Assembly: GCA_020137815.1 (NCBI GenBank)
Contig: CM035360.1
Coordinates: 6,211,059 to 6,275,058, forward strand
Length of the DNA stretch: 64,000 nt
Direction of reading: 5' to 3'
DNA from: Hormiphora californensis
Taxonomy: Eukaryota > Ctenophora > Tentaculata > Cydippida > Pleurobrachiidae
The position numbers and the translations under genes were made by a program. Numbering within the stretch: the stretch's first letter is position 1; the number at the start of each line of letters is the position of its first letter. This document shows positions 59,997 through 64,000 of the stretch, in pieces. Under the pieces are notes generated by a model. That model had not been told where the DNA came from and ran no database searches. It was given only the letters and a program-made list of their open reading frames with translations.

Positions 59997-60992
59997 CTAG
60001 CCTCTAAAAAACTTCTCAGTGCTATCCGTCAGTTCATTGCCTTTGCGAAGGTTGTTCAGATTGGTAGTCATGACCACTTGATCACCTCCACCGGTATGTG
60101 AATACATGCTAGAATGTCGGAAAAACACCGGGGATTTGCGGGCCTTCTTCTTCAGCCTCAGACTTATCAGAACAAAGTCCCTGAAGCTGGAAATTGTGAA
60201 GAAGTAGACCAGGGGGTTGCAGGTGCAATTCAGGAAGGGCGTGTAGATGGCCACTTTTACAAACCACAGCAGGTTCCCCGGGATGACCTTGAGCATGATG
60301 AGACCGTAAGGGAGGAAGGAGATCATGAAGATCAGGGAGATTAGAATCACCATGACAACGCTCTGTTTCTGGAGACCCCGGGCCGTGTGCACAAAGTAGA
60401 GCAGCCACACTGTCCCAATATTGATAAGGAGGAAGGGTCCAAAGACGAGGGAGGCGGAGAGAATGGGTTTCAGCCAGGTGTCCAGGGCTTCCACGGATCC
60501 TTTGTTGCACCGCATCATGACCGGCGAGTAGCTGACATCCACGCCCACGATAAGGTAGGGAACCACGGTGAAGAGACTCAGTAACCAGATAGAAGCTGCC
60601 ACGACGTATCCACACTTCCTGGTCCGGGTTAGAGCTCGTAGTGGACAGAGCAGACTGGTCAGTTTGGCCACGTTTATAGAGCAAAGCAGCCCAATACTGG
60701 TTGCGGTGGATATACTCTCGAGGTAGTTGGTAGCAATACACAGGAACCCTCCATATACCCATCCACCCGCCAGGGAGGTCCCTATAGTGGGTAGAATGGC
60801 CGTGATACCAGTTATCAGATCCGCTATGGCCAGGTTCGAGATGAGGACCAGGGAGACTTTATCGAGTTTTAGGGCACGGAACACCACCGCAGCAAGGAGG
60901 ACGGTTAGGTTGCCAGTGACAGAGATAATACCCGTGGTGGTGCTCCAAAGGAAGACGGAGTATCGCTCCACCCCTGAGATGTTGTAGGACAT
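59997..60992 (-). CDS. Rhodopsin-like (class A) G-protein-coupled receptor
   Basis: Intronless, 331 residues, seven hydrophobic segments. Class A features: glycosylation site NIS at residues 4-6; GN in TM1 (27-28); NLAIADL in TM2 (53-59); C85 before TM3 with a partner cysteine C162 in loop 2; tryptophan W136 in TM4; SFLP in TM6 (225-228); NPLVY in TM7 (259-263), matching NPxxY. The DRY motif at the end of TM3 is replaced by AKL (109-111), seven residues before CPLR. The tail is basic (RLKKKARK), with serine/threonine residues further on. Ligand cannot be assigned. The minus-strand ATG at 60992-60990 is the first in frame. Confidence 0.9.
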   Translation of the reverse strand: MSYNISGVERYSVFLWSTTTGIISVTGNLTVLLAAVVFRALKLDKVSLVLISNLAIADLITGITAILPTIGTSLAGGWVYGGFLCIATNYLESISTATSIGLLCSINVAKLTSLLCPLRALTRTRKCGYVVAASIWLLSLFTVVPYLIVGVDVSYSPVMMRCNKGSVEALDTWLKPILSASLVFGPFLLINIGTVWLLYFVHTARGLQKQSVVMVILISLIFMISFLPYGLIMLKVIPGNLLWFVKVAIYTPFLNCTCNPLVYFFTISSFRDFVLISLRLKKKARKSPVFFRHSSMYSHTGGGDQVVMTTNLNNLRKGNELTDSTEKFFRG

Positions 60993-63712
<2,720 letters not shown>

Positions 63713-64000
63713 CATATCAATACTGCCCCTTTTTTTTAGAATGAAGTATTTGCAATTTTGGCGATTTTGAGTTATTTATACCATCTTGATCAGGAGAAAA
63801 AGATCTACAAGATGGGCTAAGTCTCGTGTCTCAATCTTCAAAAAATAGAGTGAAGTGTTTTTTGTGAAGTACTTTTATTTTTGAAAAACTGCAGAAAAGT
63901 GAAGCAAATGGCAATTGCTTCGCTAATATAATTCGGAAATAAATACTGCTTCGTTAAACTTTTCTACCATAGAAGTAATAACCGCAGAAAAATTTGCTTC

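Noticed and set aside
60109-60762. 217-codon minus-strand frame overlapping the GPCR
   Set aside because: Out-of-frame shadow of the seven-helix receptor, which has clear motifs in its own frame.

Overview
The window is eukaryotic nuclear DNA from an animal. It carries interrupted genes with short GT..AG introns, non-LTR and DNA transposons, and long GA/CT microsatellites. The gene set (a supervillin-like actin-binding protein, the ciliary microtubule protein RIBC2, a voltage-gated calcium channel beta subunit, SLC22 and SLC23 transporters and a rhodopsin-like GPCR) is metazoan and includes a gene tied to cilia. Compact introns suggest a non-vertebrate, possibly early-branching, animal such as a sponge or cnidarian. 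Nothing here fixes the phylum, and no rRNA or complete tRNA gene was found.

Layout: 0.1-1.1 kb minisatellite and a truncated MITE; 2.4-17.5 kb supervillin-like gene (+, about 20 exons) whose introns hold a stack of nested transposons (3.3-7.1 kb) and a 1.34-kb near-perfect palindrome; 18.1-23.6 kb a CR1/Jockey-like non-LTR retrotransposon on the minus strand whose ORF2 is split by a 543-bp insertion; 23.6-26.6 kb small foldback and multi-hairpin elements; 26.9-30.1 kb RIBC2 (+, 5 exons) with a second 1.34-kb palindrome in its last intron; 30.8-34.8 kb calcium channel beta subunit (-), convergent with RIBC2 and with a foldback element in intron 1; 34.8-39.3 kb gene-poor DNA rich in GA repeats; 39.3-55.8 kb a solute-carrier cluster: two tandem intronless SLC22 genes (-), a third SLC22 (+), a 14-exon SLC23 gene (+) with an apparent one-base frameshift, and a fourth SLC22 (+); 56-57 kb a transposon carrying an unusual palindromic satellite; 60-61 kb an intronless GPCR (-); then gene-poor DNA to the end.

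The four SLC22 genes show patchwork near-identity typical of gene conversion. The genes do not form one pathway: they cover cytoskeleton, cilia, membrane excitability and transport. The most novel observation is a family of small mobile elements (81 and 85 bp, plus a 543-bp relative) that begin TTGG, end CCAA, are flanked by three different 9-bp target duplications, and consist of or carry stable short-loop hairpins. A second theme is that most of the larger genes carry at least one long inverted repeat in an intron, so their pre-mRNAs would contain long double-stranded hairpins.
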